Shown here in pieces: positions 26,762 through 35,150 of a DNA stretch of 64,000 bases. The position numbers and the translations under genes were made by a program. The notes beneath the pieces were generated by a model. It was not told the origin of the DNA and made no database searches. It saw only the letters and a list, made by a program, of their open reading frames with translations. The first letter of the stretch is position 1; each line of letters starts with the position of its first letter. Source of the stretch: Halogranum rubrum (GTDB lineage: Archaea; Halobacteriota; Halobacteria; Halobacteriales; Haloferacaceae); assembly GCF_900114455.1 (NCBI RefSeq), contig NZ_FOTC01000003.1, positions 335,228 through 399,227 of the forward strand. Reading direction: 5' to 3'.

Positions 26762-27337
26762 ATGAGCGAGAGCAGACGCACGTTCCTCAAGACCGCAGGC
26801 GCATCGGTAGTCGGAGTGGCAGTCGCCGGATGTACCGGGAACTCGTCGGACGGGTCCGACGGGACGACAGAAGCGACGACGACAGCAGACGGGACGGACA
26901 CTGTTGCCGAGAACGAGACGACGACGGGAGAGTCGTCGACGACTGCGTCGGCAGGCGACGTCAGCGGGTCCGTCGGGTCGGAGTCGAACGCCGACCTGGA
27001 ACTCACCGAGCACTCGTACTTCCAAGACGGGTCGAACGAGGGTGTCCGCGGGACGGTGACGAACACCAGCGACAAGACGTACTCGCTGGTCGTCGTTCAC
27101 GTCAACCCCGAGAACGACGAAGCGGAGACGCTCGACCGGTTCGAAGTCGACAGCAGCGAGTCCATCGACACGCTCGAACCGGACGCGACGTGGGACTTCG
27201 AAGTCGTCTTCGACGGAGACATCGACTTCACCCAGTACACCATCTGGGCGACGGGTCAGACCGAGGGCAACTCGGGGGAGACGTCGAACGCGACGACGAA
27301 CGAGACGGCGATGAACGAGACGACGACGGCGAACTGA
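26762..27337 (+). CDS. Tat-exported lipoprotein with FxLyD-like domain
   Basis: A 191-residue protein with a twin-arginine signal (SESRRTFLKTAGASVVGVAV) ending in the lipobox AVAGC at about residue 24. The mature protein is thus probably anchored to lipid on the outer face. A Thr/Ser/Glu-rich linker (about 25-75) follows, then a beta-sandwich (ELTEHSYFQDGSNEGVRGTV, then NTSDKTYSLVVVHVNPEND) similar to FxLyD domains. The tail is Thr/Asn-rich and likely glycosylated. Function unknown. Confidence 0.83.
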   Translation: MSESRRTFLKTAGASVVGVAVAGCTGNSSDGSDGTTEATTTADGTDTVAENETTTGESSTTASAGDVSGSVGSESNADLELTEHSYFQDGSNEGVRGTVTNTSDKTYSLVVVHVNPENDEAETLDRFEVDSSESIDTLEPDATWDFEVVFDGDIDFTQYTIWATGQTEGNSGETSNATTNETAMNETTTAN

Positions 27338-27411
27338 CGACAGACGTCGCTCTCGGTGGTCTCGTTCGGTCGAAACGAAAAGTGGGATGACAGCAGCGTG
27401 TTCTCAGTCGC

Positions 27412-27555
27412 TCAGAGGAACCAGAGGAGCAGACCGATGAGCAACAGAATCAATCCGAGCCCCGACGTCGTCGGTTCGGGGAAGACGAGCAAGATCGCGC
27501 CGATGATGATGAGCAGGCTAGCACCACTCGTCGTGCCTCCGACATTTCGTGCCAT
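27412..27555 (-). CDS. Small two-helix membrane protein
   Basis: A 47-residue protein, MARNVGGTTSGASLLIIIGA, with a helix at about 13-25 and another (GLGLILLLIGLLLWFL) at the very C-terminus, joined by PEPTTSG. The compact pattern and position between convergent and divergent neighbours suggest a real haloarchaeal microprotein, but no function can be given. Confidence 0.6.
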   Translation of the reverse strand: MARNVGGTTSGASLLIIIGAILLVFPEPTTSGLGLILLLIGLLLWFL

Positions 27556-27677
27556 ACCTCGACGTTCGACGGAGAGTCACAAATGTGCTGTGGCCGTGAA
27601 GCCGTTCCCTGCGTCGACTTTGAATGCTGGACTGGAGTCACAAGAGATATCGCCGGACGTGTCAAACAGACGAATAG

Positions 27678-28199
27678 ATGGACGACTCGTACGACGCCGT
27701 CGTGTACGACCTCGACGGCACGTTAGTTCGACTCGCGGTCGATTGGCAGGCGACAGCGGAGCGTATCAAACCAGTGCTCCGGACACACGGTATCGAGAGC
27801 GACGCTGACGACGCCTTGGACCTGCTCCCCGTCGCCGAAGACGCCGGTGTCGCCGACGAAATCGAACCGTATCTCGCCGAGGCAGAGTGCGAGGGTGCCC
27901 GCGACTCCGACCGTCTGGCGACGATGGACGAGTTCGTCGACTCGTCGCTTCCGGTCGCAATCTGCTCGCTCAACTGCGAAGCGGCGTGTCGTGAGGCGCT
28001 GGAGACTCACGGCATCCCACGAGACGTCGTCGCCGTCGTCGGCCGCGACTCGGTCGACGAGCGAAAACCGCACCCCGAACCGTTGCTCGCCGCCGTCGAC
28101 GCGTTAGGAACAGAACCCGAGCGGACGCTGTTCGTCGGCGACTCCGACAGCGACGCGGTGACGGCGCGGAGAGCGGGAACGGCGTTTCGGCGGGTGTGA
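27678..28199 (+). CDS. HAD-superfamily hydrolase
   Basis: A 173-residue phosphatase-like protein. Motif I is AVVYDLDGTLVRL (two Asp), motif II is ICSLNCEAACR, motif III includes ERKPHPEPLL (read DERKPHPEPL), and motif IV is LFVGDSDSDAVTARRAG. The small cap fits phosphoglycolate phosphatase-like enzymes. The substrate is not deducible. It lies just before the tRNA-Arg region, transcribed toward it. Confidence 0.88.
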   Translation: MDDSYDAVVYDLDGTLVRLAVDWQATAERIKPVLRTHGIESDADDALDLLPVAEDAGVADEIEPYLAEAECEGARDSDRLATMDEFVDSSLPVAICSLNCEAACREALETHGIPRDVVAVVGRDSVDERKPHPEPLLAAVDALGTEPERTLFVGDSDSDAVTARRAGTAFRRV

Positions 28200-28265
28200 G
28201 TCGTCACCGGATACGAGTGCGGGAAGGACTTTGAACACGCTCCGCTCGTCACGTTCGTTCCTCGC

Positions 28266-28284
28266 AGAAGCGAGCACGATGGGA
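28266..28284. repeat. att-like copy of the tRNA-Arg 3' end (distal, short)
   Basis: The 19-base sequence AGAAGCGAGCACGATGGGA is identical to 28464-28482, which spans the 3' end of the tRNA-Arg gene and its flank. It is in the same orientation. The T-arm part is not preserved here. Confidence 0.6.
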
Positions 28285-28355
28285 GTCCCGCGAGCGAACG
28301 CAGTGAGCGAGTGGGACTACATCGTGCGAGAGAAGTCGAGTGAAACGAGACTGAA

Positions 28356-28431
28356 CGAGCACGATGGGATTTGAACCACGCCCGAGAACCTGCGCTTTCA
28401 GCGCAGAACCTCGGTCTCATACCAATCCCAT
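28356..28431 (-). other. tRNA-fragment copy forming a long hairpin (possible att remnant or small RNA)
   Basis: The first 22 bases (28356-28377) repeat the tRNA-Arg 3' end exactly (compare 28469-28490). Overlapping this, 28364-28431 can fold into one long hairpin. The outer stem is ATGGGATT/AATCCCAT (8 bp). The middle stem is CCGAG/CTCGG and the inner stem CTGCGC/GCGCAG, separated by a symmetric AAC/AAC internal loop, with a 5-base apical loop. It has no 5' acceptor strand matching the tRNA, so it is not a second intact tRNA. A pseudo-tRNA, an attachment-site remnant or a small structured RNA are all possible. Confidence 0.5.
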
Positions 28432-28468
28432 GGCTGTCGCTTCCTGCTCACTGTCGTTCGCAGAGAAG

Positions 28469-28543
28469 CGAGCACGATGGGATTTGAACCCACGGCCGTC
28501 GGATTAGAAGTCCGACGCTCTATCCAGACTGAGCTACGTGCCC
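28469..28543 (-). tRNA. tRNA-Arg (anticodon UCU)
   Basis: A 75-base tRNA on the minus strand. The acceptor stem GGGCACG pairs with CGTGCTC (one G-U), discriminator G. The D-arm region is TAGCTCAGTCTGGATAGAGC. The anticodon arm is TCGGA-CTTCTAA-TCCGA with anticodon TCT (reads AGA). The T arm contains GGTTCAAATCC. CCA is not encoded. Partial copies of its 3' end lie downstream at 28356 and 28266. Confidence 0.93.
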
Positions 28544-28656
28544 TCACTGAGAGTCACACGGGGCGGTGTAAAAAGGCATGCGGGTTCGTCTCTCCGCACA
28601 GCGTACTCCTCGGCCATTCACAGGGCTTAACCTCGCGAGTAGTGTACGGCCACGTA

Positions 28657-29232
28657 ATGAGAGTCATCGGTACCGTCGGACTCCCGGGAAGCGGCAAAGG
28701 GGAAGCCGCCGCCGTCGCCCGCGAGGCGGGCATCCCGGTCGTCACGATGGGCGACGTGATTCGACAGGCGTGCCGCGACAGAGGACTCGACCCCGCCGAA
28801 CACCACGGCGAAATCGCACAGGCACTCCGCGAGGAGGAGGGTCTCGACGCCATCGCCGCCCGCTCGCTCCCCACGATTCGTGAGCACCTCGACGAGGACG
28901 GCACCGACGTCGTCCTCGTCGACGGCCTGCGGTCGATGCACGAAGTCGAGCGGTTCCGCGAGGCGTTCGGTGACGACTTCGTCGTCGTCAGCGTCGAAGC
29001 CCCCTTCGAGGTTCGCGCCGAGCGACTCGGCGAGCGTGACCGCGACGCCAGCGACGGCGACGTCGAGCGACTCCGTGAACGCGAGGAGCGCGAACTCGGC
29101 TTCGGGATGGGCGAGGTGATGGACGACGCCGACGTCGTCGTCGACAACACGAGTTCGTTAGAAGCGTTCAGAACGAAGGTTCGGACGCTCCTCGACGGCG
29201 GCCCCGAGGCGCTCACGGAGGGCGAACGATGA
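28657..29232 (+). CDS. UPF0200-type nucleotide kinase-like ATPase
   Basis: A 191-residue P-loop protein. The start is the ATG of MRVIGTVGLPGSGKGEAAAV, where GLPGSGKG is the Walker A motif. DVVLVDGLRSMHEVERFREA and VVVSVEAPFEVRAERLGERD are as in archaeal UPF0200 proteins, which resemble adenylate and dephospho-CoA kinases. The reaction has not been assigned. It overlaps the next gene by ATGA, so the two are translationally coupled. The longer reading from 28477 crosses the tRNA gene and is rejected. Confidence 0.88.
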   Translation: MRVIGTVGLPGSGKGEAAAVAREAGIPVVTMGDVIRQACRDRGLDPAEHHGEIAQALREEEGLDAIAARSLPTIREHLDEDGTDVVLVDGLRSMHEVERFREAFGDDFVVVSVEAPFEVRAERLGERDRDASDGDVERLREREERELGFGMGEVMDDADVVVDNTSSLEAFRTKVRTLLDGGPEALTEGER

Positions 29233-29660
29233 TCTACAGCGTCGACGTGCGAATCGTCGCGCCGGTCCGCGATACGGAGGTCACGGACCGCGTCGCCGAC
29301 GCCGTCTCGAACCTCTTTCCGAACGCCGAGTTAGCGCACGAACCGGGCGAACTCGTCGCCGAGACGCACACGCTCGACCCGTTCTCGGACAAACTCCACG
29401 AACAGGAGATTCTCGACACCGCCCGCCGTGAGTTCGAGAAGCGCAAGACCGACGAAGGGTTCTCGTTCGCACTGAAGAAGCAGGCCGCGTTCAAAGGCCT
29501 CATCAACTTCTCCGTCGGCAACCCCGACGAACTCGGCGACATCGACGTCCACGTCACCGTCCGCGAACCGAGCGTCGACGACTTCATCGCGTACATCGCG
29601 CCGCCGACGAAAGACGGCAAACCAGTCGACGCAGACCACCCAGACTATCGCCACGACTGA
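29229..29660 (+). CDS. UPF0201 family RNA-binding-like protein
   Basis: A 143-residue protein, MIYSVDVRIVAPVRDTEVTD, with LVAETHTLDPFSDKLHEQEI and LDTARREF. This matches the archaeal UPF0201 family (DUF54), whose fold resembles ribosomal protein L5 and which has been linked to the exosome region. Start and stop overlap with the UPF0200 gene points to a joint function, which is unknown. Confidence 0.87.
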   Translation: MIYSVDVRIVAPVRDTEVTDRVADAVSNLFPNAELAHEPGELVAETHTLDPFSDKLHEQEILDTARREFEKRKTDEGFSFALKKQAAFKGLINFSVGNPDELGDIDVHVTVREPSVDDFIAYIAPPTKDGKPVDADHPDYRHD

Positions 29661-29668
29661 GTCTCCCG

Positions 29669-30139
29669 ATGCGTGCTCGTAACGCAGTCTCGTTGGGTCT
29701 CCAGACCGGCGTCCTCGTCCTCGTCGCGGGAGCGACGGCGGTTGCGACGGGGTCACCGTTTCTCTTTCCGAGCCTCGGTCCCTCGGCGTACGCGCTGGTC
29801 ACTGCACCCGACGCAGAGACGACAGAGCCTCACCGGGTCGTCGGTGGCCACGCCATCGGCGTCGTCGCGGGTCTGCTGAGTTACCATCTCCTCGCGCGAG
29901 GACTGCTCGTGACCGACCTCCCACCCGCCGGGTCGCTCGACCTGACGAGACTCGCCATGAGCGGCGTCGTCGCCGTCGTCGCGACGACGACGGGGATGGT
30001 CGCCACCGACCTCCGGCACGCGCCCGCCTGCGCGACGACGCTCATCGTCGCACTGGGCCTCCTGTCGACGCCGTGGGAGGGAGTGACCGTCGTCGCCGCT
30101 GTCACGGTCCTCGTCGCCGTCGACGCCGCCGGTCCCTAG
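29669..30139 (+). CDS. HPP family membrane protein
   Basis: A 156-residue protein with four to five hydrophobic segments. SPFLFPSLGPSAYALVTAPD, then EPHRVVGGHAIGVVAGLLSY, and HAPACATTLIVALGLLSTP match the HPP family. Some members in plants and cyanobacteria transport nitrite. The first segment (SLGLQTGVLVLVAGATAVAT) and the final helix complete the core. It follows the UPF0201 gene by 8 bases. Confidence 0.83.
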   Translation: MRARNAVSLGLQTGVLVLVAGATAVATGSPFLFPSLGPSAYALVTAPDAETTEPHRVVGGHAIGVVAGLLSYHLLARGLLVTDLPPAGSLDLTRLAMSGVVAVVATTTGMVATDLRHAPACATTLIVALGLLSTPWEGVTVVAAVTVLVAVDAAGP

Positions 30140-30148
30140 CCCGACAAC

Positions 30149-30667
30149 TCACTCGAACAGGTCCCTGTGTCGGGCCGCGAGGTCTGTGTACGCGCCCGAG
30201 TGGTGTTCTTCGAAGATTTCGTCGGGGTCGAGCGTCGTCTCCGAGAGCGGGGTGACGATAGCGGGAACGCCGCGGACGAACGACTCGGGCGGAATCTCGT
30301 ACCCTTCCGGGACGACTGCGCCGGAAGCGACGATGCTTCTCGCGCCGACGGTGACGTTCGAGTTGAGCGTCGCGTTGAAGCCGACGAGTGCACCGTCCTC
30401 GACGACGACGTCGTTGAGCACCGCGCCGTGACCGACCATCACCCGGTCGCCGACGACAGAGGCGTGGAGCGTCGCGTTGTCGCCGACGTGGCTCTCGCGG
30501 CCGATACGGACCGGACCGACGTCGCCGCGGAGGACGACGCCCGGCCAGACGCTGGCGTCGGCGTCGACGGTCACGTCGCCGACGAGTGTCGCGTCGCGAG
30601 CGACGAACGCTTCGTCGCTAATCTGCGGATATTTCCCGTCGAACTCGTAGTGTCGTCTGTCGACCAT
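30149..30667 (-). CDS. Gamma-carbonic-anhydrase-like hexapeptide-repeat protein
   Basis: A 172-residue left-handed beta-helix protein with hexapeptide repeats from about residue 20 to 130 (for example VWPGVVLRGDVGPVRIGRES). Two of the usual zinc ligands are present (NATLHASVV and MVGHGAVLN). The third His of the GHxxxxH motif is Asn here (GHGAVLN), so true carbonic anhydrase activity is doubtful; it may be a structural or acyltransferase-like relative. The start is set at MVDRRHYEFDGKYP, eight codons inside the longest reading. Confidence 0.85.
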   Translation of the reverse strand: MVDRRHYEFDGKYPQISDEAFVARDATLVGDVTVDADASVWPGVVLRGDVGPVRIGRESHVGDNATLHASVVGDRVMVGHGAVLNDVVVEDGALVGFNATLNSNVTVGARSIVASGAVVPEGYEIPPESFVRGVPAIVTPLSETTLDPDEIFEEHHSGAYTDLAARHRDLFE

Positions 30668-30721
30668 GTGAGAAGATAACGACTGACACAAGCAAAACCC
30701 TTCGTGCGTGAGCGTCCCCAG

Positions 30722-31798
30722 TCAGGGAAGGAGCAGGATGGCCACAGCAATCGCGATGAACACGACCTTCAATCCCGTGTTCACGGCGACGACCTTCGAC
30801 CCGAACGAGGGTCCCCAGATGCCGTACTGGAAGGGAATCGAGCGCTTGAACGTCGAGACGGTGAAGGAGACGATACCCCCGACGAGCATCGTCGCGACGG
30901 CCTGTCTCGGCGTGAACACCGACCCGACCTGCGGAGCGACAGTCGCTGCACCGACGGTCGTATCGAACGTGAACGCGACGACGACGGGCACTGCCGCACC
31001 GGGGAGGCCGAGGAGCGACGTGAGCGGTGTCGCCGCCTGCGTCACCGCCGCGAGGTCAGTCGTCTCGACGACGAGCGTCACGAGTACGTAGACGATGGCC
31101 AGTCGCGGGACGATACGTCGCAGTTTCGACCACGTCTGTCCGGCCGCCGTCCGGAGGATGTCGAGTGTCGTCTCGTCGTCGCCGCCGTCAGTCTCGGAGC
31201 GACGGGCAGAGACAGCGTCGCCGGGTTCATCTGTCTCGGTGGGTCCGGTGCGTCCGGTGCGTCCGGTGGATTCAGCGGAACCGGCGTCGCTGGCCCCACC
31301 GTCGAGGAGGAGCGCACCGGCGAGGACGCCGACGAGCGTGATACAGAGCGCGATAGCCGCCCGTGACCCGACGTAGAGGAGACCGACCTCCAACCCGAGA
31401 ATCGGGATGAGCACGGGTGCGTAGAAGGTGAAGACGTGTTGGACGAAGCCGAAGAACGTGTTCATCGTCACGGCGACGAGCGTCTCGCCGTCGCTCAACC
31501 GACCGGACTCACGGAAGTCTGCGAGCATCCCGTAGCCTGCCGTCGTCGACGCCGCCGTGGTCAGAATGGCGGTGCCGACCTCGTCCGGGAGATTTGCCGG
31601 GCGGGTGAGATACTGCGAGAGGACGGCGATGCGTTCGACGAGGCCGAAACCGACGGCGACGTTCGCGAGGAAGACACCCACGGCGATGAACGCCGAGATG
31701 CGGGCGACGCGAGGCAACACCTCGAGGAGAACGGGGAGGAGTGACTCGACGAGTGAGACGGCCGACTGCACGCGAGGGCGTCCGAGAGCGACGGCCAA
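30722..31798 (-). CDS. Nucleoside-recognition (Gate) domain membrane protein
   Basis: A 358-residue membrane protein with two sets of helices, each resembling the nucleoside-recognition/Gate domain. Seen are LPEVLPRVARIS-like LLPVLLEVLPRVARISAFIA and EVGTAILTTAASTTAGYGML, then NTFFGFVQHVFTFYAP. The second half has VVVAFTFDTTVGAATVAPQV. A soluble acidic linker (about 175-215) joins the halves. Related proteins occur in sporulation and in transport. The solute is unknown. It is downstream of two half-MgtE genes on the same strand. Confidence 0.8.
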   Translation of the reverse strand: MAVALGRPRVQSAVSLVESLLPVLLEVLPRVARISAFIAVGVFLANVAVGFGLVERIAVLSQYLTRPANLPDEVGTAILTTAASTTAGYGMLADFRESGRLSDGETLVAVTMNTFFGFVQHVFTFYAPVLIPILGLEVGLLYVGSRAAIALCITLVGVLAGALLLDGGASDAGSAESTGRTGRTGPTETDEPGDAVSARRSETDGGDDETTLDILRTAAGQTWSKLRRIVPRLAIVYVLVTLVVETTDLAAVTQAATPLTSLLGLPGAAVPVVVAFTFDTTVGAATVAPQVGSVFTPRQAVATMLVGGIVSFTVSTFKRSIPFQYGIWGPSFGSKVVAVNTGLKVVFIAIAVAILLLP

Positions 31799-31843
31799 AG
31801 CGTCGTCGGTTGGCGGTTATGGCGATTATGGCGATTATGGCGA

Positions 31844-32401
31844 CTACACGAACACCTGCACCGCACCGAACAGTACGAGCACGCCGAGTACGTCACAGGT
31901 GTTGGTGACGACGGGCAGAACGACGTCGTCCGGGTCGAGTTCGAATCGGTAGGCGGCGTAGGTCGCTACGAGCGTGACCACGACGGCGAGGACGGCCAGA
32001 CAGATTCCGCTCGTGAGCGAGACGAGAAGTACCGTCGAGACGGCCAACTGTGTCTCTCCGAGGAGCGTCGTCAAGAGCCACGCGCCGACGCCGATGACCG
32101 GAAAGACCGAGACGGCGAGTGCTACCGTCGCGAGGGCGTTTCCGAGGAGTTCGTCGTCTCTCGGCGAGAACGAGAGCGTCCCGAGGTGGAAGGACGTCGA
32201 GAGGCGAGCAGCGAGGATACTCCCGAGGTTGCCTGCAGTCCCGATAGTGACGGGGACGAGTACGAGGAGTGACGGATACTGCAACAGCGACCCCTCGAAC
32301 CCGCCGAGGACGAGTCCGCTTCCGATTTCGACCAGTGTCAGTGCGAGTAAGACGGGCAGCATCGCCCGCGTAATCGCCCGGACGGTCCACTCCGTCGTCA
32401 C
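31844..32401 (-). CDS. MgtE-type divalent cation transporter membrane domain, half 2
   Basis: A 185-residue protein made only of the MgtE/SLC41 membrane domain (five helices). The selectivity region PVTIGTAGNLGSILAARLST is present, and LDPDDVVLPVVTNTCDVLGV near the C-terminus is typical. It lacks the N-terminal regulatory and CBS domains of bacterial MgtE. It overlaps the preceding homologous gene by 4 bases, so the two proteins probably form a heterodimer equal to a full transporter. Confidence 0.88.
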   Translation of the reverse strand: MTTEWTVRAITRAMLPVLLALTLVEIGSGLVLGGFEGSLLQYPSLLVLVPVTIGTAGNLGSILAARLSTSFHLGTLSFSPRDDELLGNALATVALAVSVFPVIGVGAWLLTTLLGETQLAVSTVLLVSLTSGICLAVLAVVVTLVATYAAYRFELDPDDVVLPVVTNTCDVLGVLVLFGAVQVFV

Positions 32402-32979
32402 ACGACACCTCCGACGAAGAGGACGGTTCGAACCGCGACGAGAAGAAAGAGGATGCCGAAGACGTCACCCGTGGTAGTGACGACCGGACCGACGAGTGTG
32501 TCGGGGTTGTAGCCGCGACGGTAGCCCGCGAAGACGACGGTGACGACGACGGCAGTCAGGACGATTCCGGAGAGCAAGCCCGCGACGAGTGCGATGCCCA
32601 GTAAAGTGGCGAGTCCGGCGACGTCCCACCCGAGCAACGTGAGGACGAGAAACGCCATCGTCGCGGCGAACAGACTGGCGAGGATGCCGTTGCCGAGGGC
32701 GGCGGCGACGGCCGCGTAGAGTCGTCGGTCGGCCTCGGTGACGCGGGGTTCGATGAACCCCTGGTGGAGCGCGGTGGCGATGCGTGCGCCGAGGCTCCCG
32801 TAGACGTTGCCACGGGTGGCGAGGAGGGCGGGGACGAGCACGAGGAGACCCGGGACTGCCCGGAGTTCCGCGCGCATCCCACCGAGGACGACGCCGGCGA
32901 GGAGGCCACCGAGGAGACTGGCACCGAGTGCCGGTAGCGCCTCACGGTACGCCTCGACTGCGACCTCGCGCACGCTCAT
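32398..32979 (-). CDS. MgtE-type divalent cation transporter membrane domain, half 1
   Basis: A 193-residue paralogue of the next gene, with five helices, the pore signature LVPALLATRGNVYGSLGARI and the C-terminal YNPDTLVGPVVTTTGDVFGI. The start is placed at MSVREVAVEAYREALPALGA. Mg2+ is the usual substrate, but other divalent ions are possible. Its stop overlaps the ATG of the second half (4 bases), indicating coupled translation and a paired complex. Confidence 0.88.
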   Translation of the reverse strand: MSVREVAVEAYREALPALGASLLGGLLAGVVLGGMRAELRAVPGLLVLVPALLATRGNVYGSLGARIATALHQGFIEPRVTEADRRLYAAVAAALGNGILASLFAATMAFLVLTLLGWDVAGLATLLGIALVAGLLSGIVLTAVVVTVVFAGYRRGYNPDTLVGPVVTTTGDVFGILFLLVAVRTVLFVGGVV

Positions 32980-33270
32980 GAGCGAACTCACACGTGGCGG
33001 CGGCATAAATGGCGGTACAACCGACACACACTGGCACGACCGCGTTGCCGAAAGCAGGTGTGACAGTCAATGCGAAGGACGCCGGTGTTGCTTGCATATT
33101 CAAACAGCAGAGGTATGTGTGTGGAGTGTGATACTCTAGTAGAACGAGAGCGACTCGCGATGCGTCCATCCCTGCGATGGGGTCGCGATTTATTATTTTG
33201 CTCGCTCGTGCCGTGATTGCACGGTTCGCACTCTGGTTGCACTCGTTCTGTAGCGGCTGGAGTATACACT

Positions 33271-33480
33271 ATGACCGGAATGCCTGCGGATGTCGACGGG
33301 AAGTATCAACAAGAGCACTGTGACACGTGCGGTGACGACACACCACACGACGTCACGATGGAGATTCAATCGACGCACACCGACTCTCCCCGAAAAGAGA
33401 ACCAGAAGTTTGCCAAGTCACCCTGTCGCGTGACCACCTGTACGGTCTGTGACACGGAGACTCGAACGCTGCAACGGTAG
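33271..33480 (+). CDS. Small zinc beta-ribbon protein
   Basis: A 69-residue protein starting MTGMPADVDGKYQQEHCDTC. Two Cys pairs (HCDTCGDDTPH and TTCTVCDTET) enclose a basic strand region (KENQKFAKSPCRV), a zinc beta-ribbon layout seen in haloarchaeal microproteins. A run of six T follows at 33505-33510. The 290-base upstream spacer holds an AT-rich patch (33188-33198) that could be its promoter. Confidence 0.7.
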   Translation: MTGMPADVDGKYQQEHCDTCGDDTPHDVTMEIQSTHTDSPRKENQKFAKSPCRVTTCTVCDTETRTLQR

Positions 33481-33504
33481 GTTCGGCGACTACTCACGGA
33501 GCGG

Positions 33505-33510
33505 TTTTTT
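33505..33510 (+). terminator. T-tract terminator
   Basis: Six T residues, 24 bases after the stop of the zinc-ribbon gene, in the spacer before the convergent srp54 gene. Confidence 0.45.
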
Positions 33511-33618
33511 ACACGAAAGACGGCCAGATAGCTCGCGGAAGGTGGCCTACGTATGCAAGGGCACAGAGAAGGTCCACGGAACGACGAGAGTCGAGAGTAG
33601 GAGAAGAGAACGGCGCAG

Positions 33619-35019
33619 TTAGCCGAACGGGCCGAGTCCGCCACCGCCCATGCCGCCCATCCCGCCGCCGCCACCTTGATTTTCGAGTTTCTTCATCATC
33701 CGCTTCATGTCGCCGTCGCCCATGCTCCCGAACTGCTTGAGCGTCCGCTCCATCATCTTGTGCTGTTCGAGCAGTTCGCGGATGGTCTCTTCGTCTTTCC
33801 CGCTCCCCTGCGAGATGCGCCGAATCTGCGAGGCACCGATAGACCGTGGGTTCTCCATCTCGGATTCGGTCATCGAGTCCATGATGACCTCGAACGACCG
33901 CATCCGGTTCTGCGTGACGTCCATCGCGTCGTCGGGCAGTTGGTCCATCAACCCGCCGCCGAGACCCGGAATCATGTCCATGATCTGGTCGAGCGGTCCC
34001 ATCTTGTTCATGGCGTCCATCTGCCGTTTCATGTCCTTCAGGGTGAACGACCCCTTCATGATGTCTTCGGGGTTCCAGTCCTCGTCCTCGGCTTGCGTCT
34101 CGGCCATCGCGCGCTCGACGCGTTCCGAGAGCTGTTTGAGGTCACCCATCCCGAGCAGTCGGGAGATGAAGCCGTTCGGTTCGAAGCGTTCGATGTCCTG
34201 GACCGTCTCACCGGTTCCGAGGAAGGAGATGGACGACCCCGTCTCGTTGACGGCGGTCAGCGCCCCGCCACCTTTCGCGGTCCCGTCGAGTTTCGTGATG
34301 ACGACGCCGCCGATACCGATGGAGTTGTCGAACTCTTGGGCCTGCTTCTTCGCACCCTGTCCGATTGCGGCGTCGAGGACGAGCAGGTTCAACTCGGGGT
34401 TGACGGCCTCCTCTATCTCCTCGATTTCGTCGATGAGGTCCGATTCGAGCGCGTGACGCCCGGCGGTGTCGACGATGTGGACGTCCGCGTCGTCGGTCGC
34501 TTCCATCCCCTCGCGGGCGATCTTGACGGGGTCTTCCTCGTCGGGGTCGCCGTAGAACTCGACCTCGGCACGCTCACACATCTGCTTGGCCTGGTCGTAC
34601 GCGCCGGGTCGGAAGGTGTCGGTCTGGATGACGGCTGGTCGAAGCCCCTTCTTCGAGAACCACCACGCCATCTTGGCGGCGGTGGTCGTCTTCCCCGACC
34701 CCTGCAGACCGGCGAGCATGATGGTCTGTGGTTCGAGGGGAATCTCCGTGGAGTCGCCGACGAGTTCGACCATCTCCTCGTAGACGATTTTGAGGATGTG
34801 GTCACGAGCGGTGGTCCCACCGGGTGGTTCCTCTTCGAGCGCTCGTTTCTTGATGCTCTTCGAGAGGTCCATCACCAGCGCGACTTCGACGTCGGCTTGG
34901 AGGAGCGACCGCTGAATCTCCTTGACGATCTCCTCGACGTCCTCCTTCGAGAGCCGGGATTTTCCCTGTAGCTTGTTGAGGGAGCCACGCAGGGAACTCC
35001 CGAGGTCATCGAGTACCAT
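33619..35019 (-). CDS. srp54: Signal recognition particle GTPase SRP54
   Basis: A 466-residue protein that binds signal sequences on the ribosome and SRP RNA and docks with FtsY at the membrane. The N domain is followed by the G domain: [20 protein letters not shown] (P-loop), [17 protein letters not shown], and [20 protein letters not shown] (TKLD). The Met-rich M domain (from about residue 320) includes [18 protein letters not shown] and ends in a GGM-rich tail. A TATA-like TCTTTAAC (minus strand, about 35045-35051) lies 29 bases upstream. Confidence 0.97.
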   Translation of the reverse strand: MVLDDLGSSLRGSLNKLQGKSRLSKEDVEEIVKEIQRSLLQADVEVALVMDLSKSIKKRALEEEPPGGTTARDHILKIVYEEMVELVGDSTEIPLEPQTIMLAGLQGSGKTTTAAKMAWWFSKKGLRPAVIQTDTFRPGAYDQAKQMCERAEVEFYGDPDEEDPVKIAREGMEATDDADVHIVDTAGRHALESDLIDEIEEIEEAVNPELNLLVLDAAIGQGAKKQAQEFDNSIGIGGVVITKLDGTAKGGGALTAVNETGSSISFLGTGETVQDIERFEPNGFISRLLGMGDLKQLSERVERAMAETQAEDEDWNPEDIMKGSFTLKDMKRQMDAMNKMGPLDQIMDMIPGLGGGLMDQLPDDAMDVTQNRMRSFEVIMDSMTESEMENPRSIGASQIRRISQGSGKDEETIRELLEQHKMMERTLKQFGSMGDGDMKRMMKKLENQGGGGGMGGMGGGGLGPFG

Positions 35020-35044
35020 TTGCCGGTCGCTACGCTGTGGAGTC

Positions 35045-35051
35045 GTTAAAG
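35045..35051 (-). promoter_or_regulatory. TATA-like element of srp54
   Basis: On the minus strand this reads CTTTAAC, centred about 29 bases before the srp54 ATG, the normal archaeal distance for a transcript with almost no leader. Confidence 0.45.
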
Positions 35052-35150
35052 ACTTTGCACCTGTGGTTTGGTCGCGTGTGTTGGTTTTGGGTAGAGTGCA
35101 GGAACGCAGCCAAGAAGAACGAACCGTCTGACACCTCCGTCGAGAACACC

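Noticed and set aside
24638..27100. An 820-codon open reading on the minus strand across the thermosome gene
   Set aside because: It is the antisense shadow of the thermosome and lipoprotein genes. Strong third-position G/C bias removes stop codons on the other strand. The translation is Val/Asp/Arg-rich without domains.
27586..27600. A further copy of the dispersed motif (TGTGCTGTGGCCGTG)
   Set aside because: Only GTGGCCGTG is shared and the diagnostic CTGAATA core is missing; likely chance.
28356..28431. A second complete tRNA gene (an apparent GAA anticodon loop suggests Phe)
   Set aside because: There is no 5' acceptor strand to pair with the copied 3' end, the T stem has a missing G, and the sequence folds better as one long hairpin.
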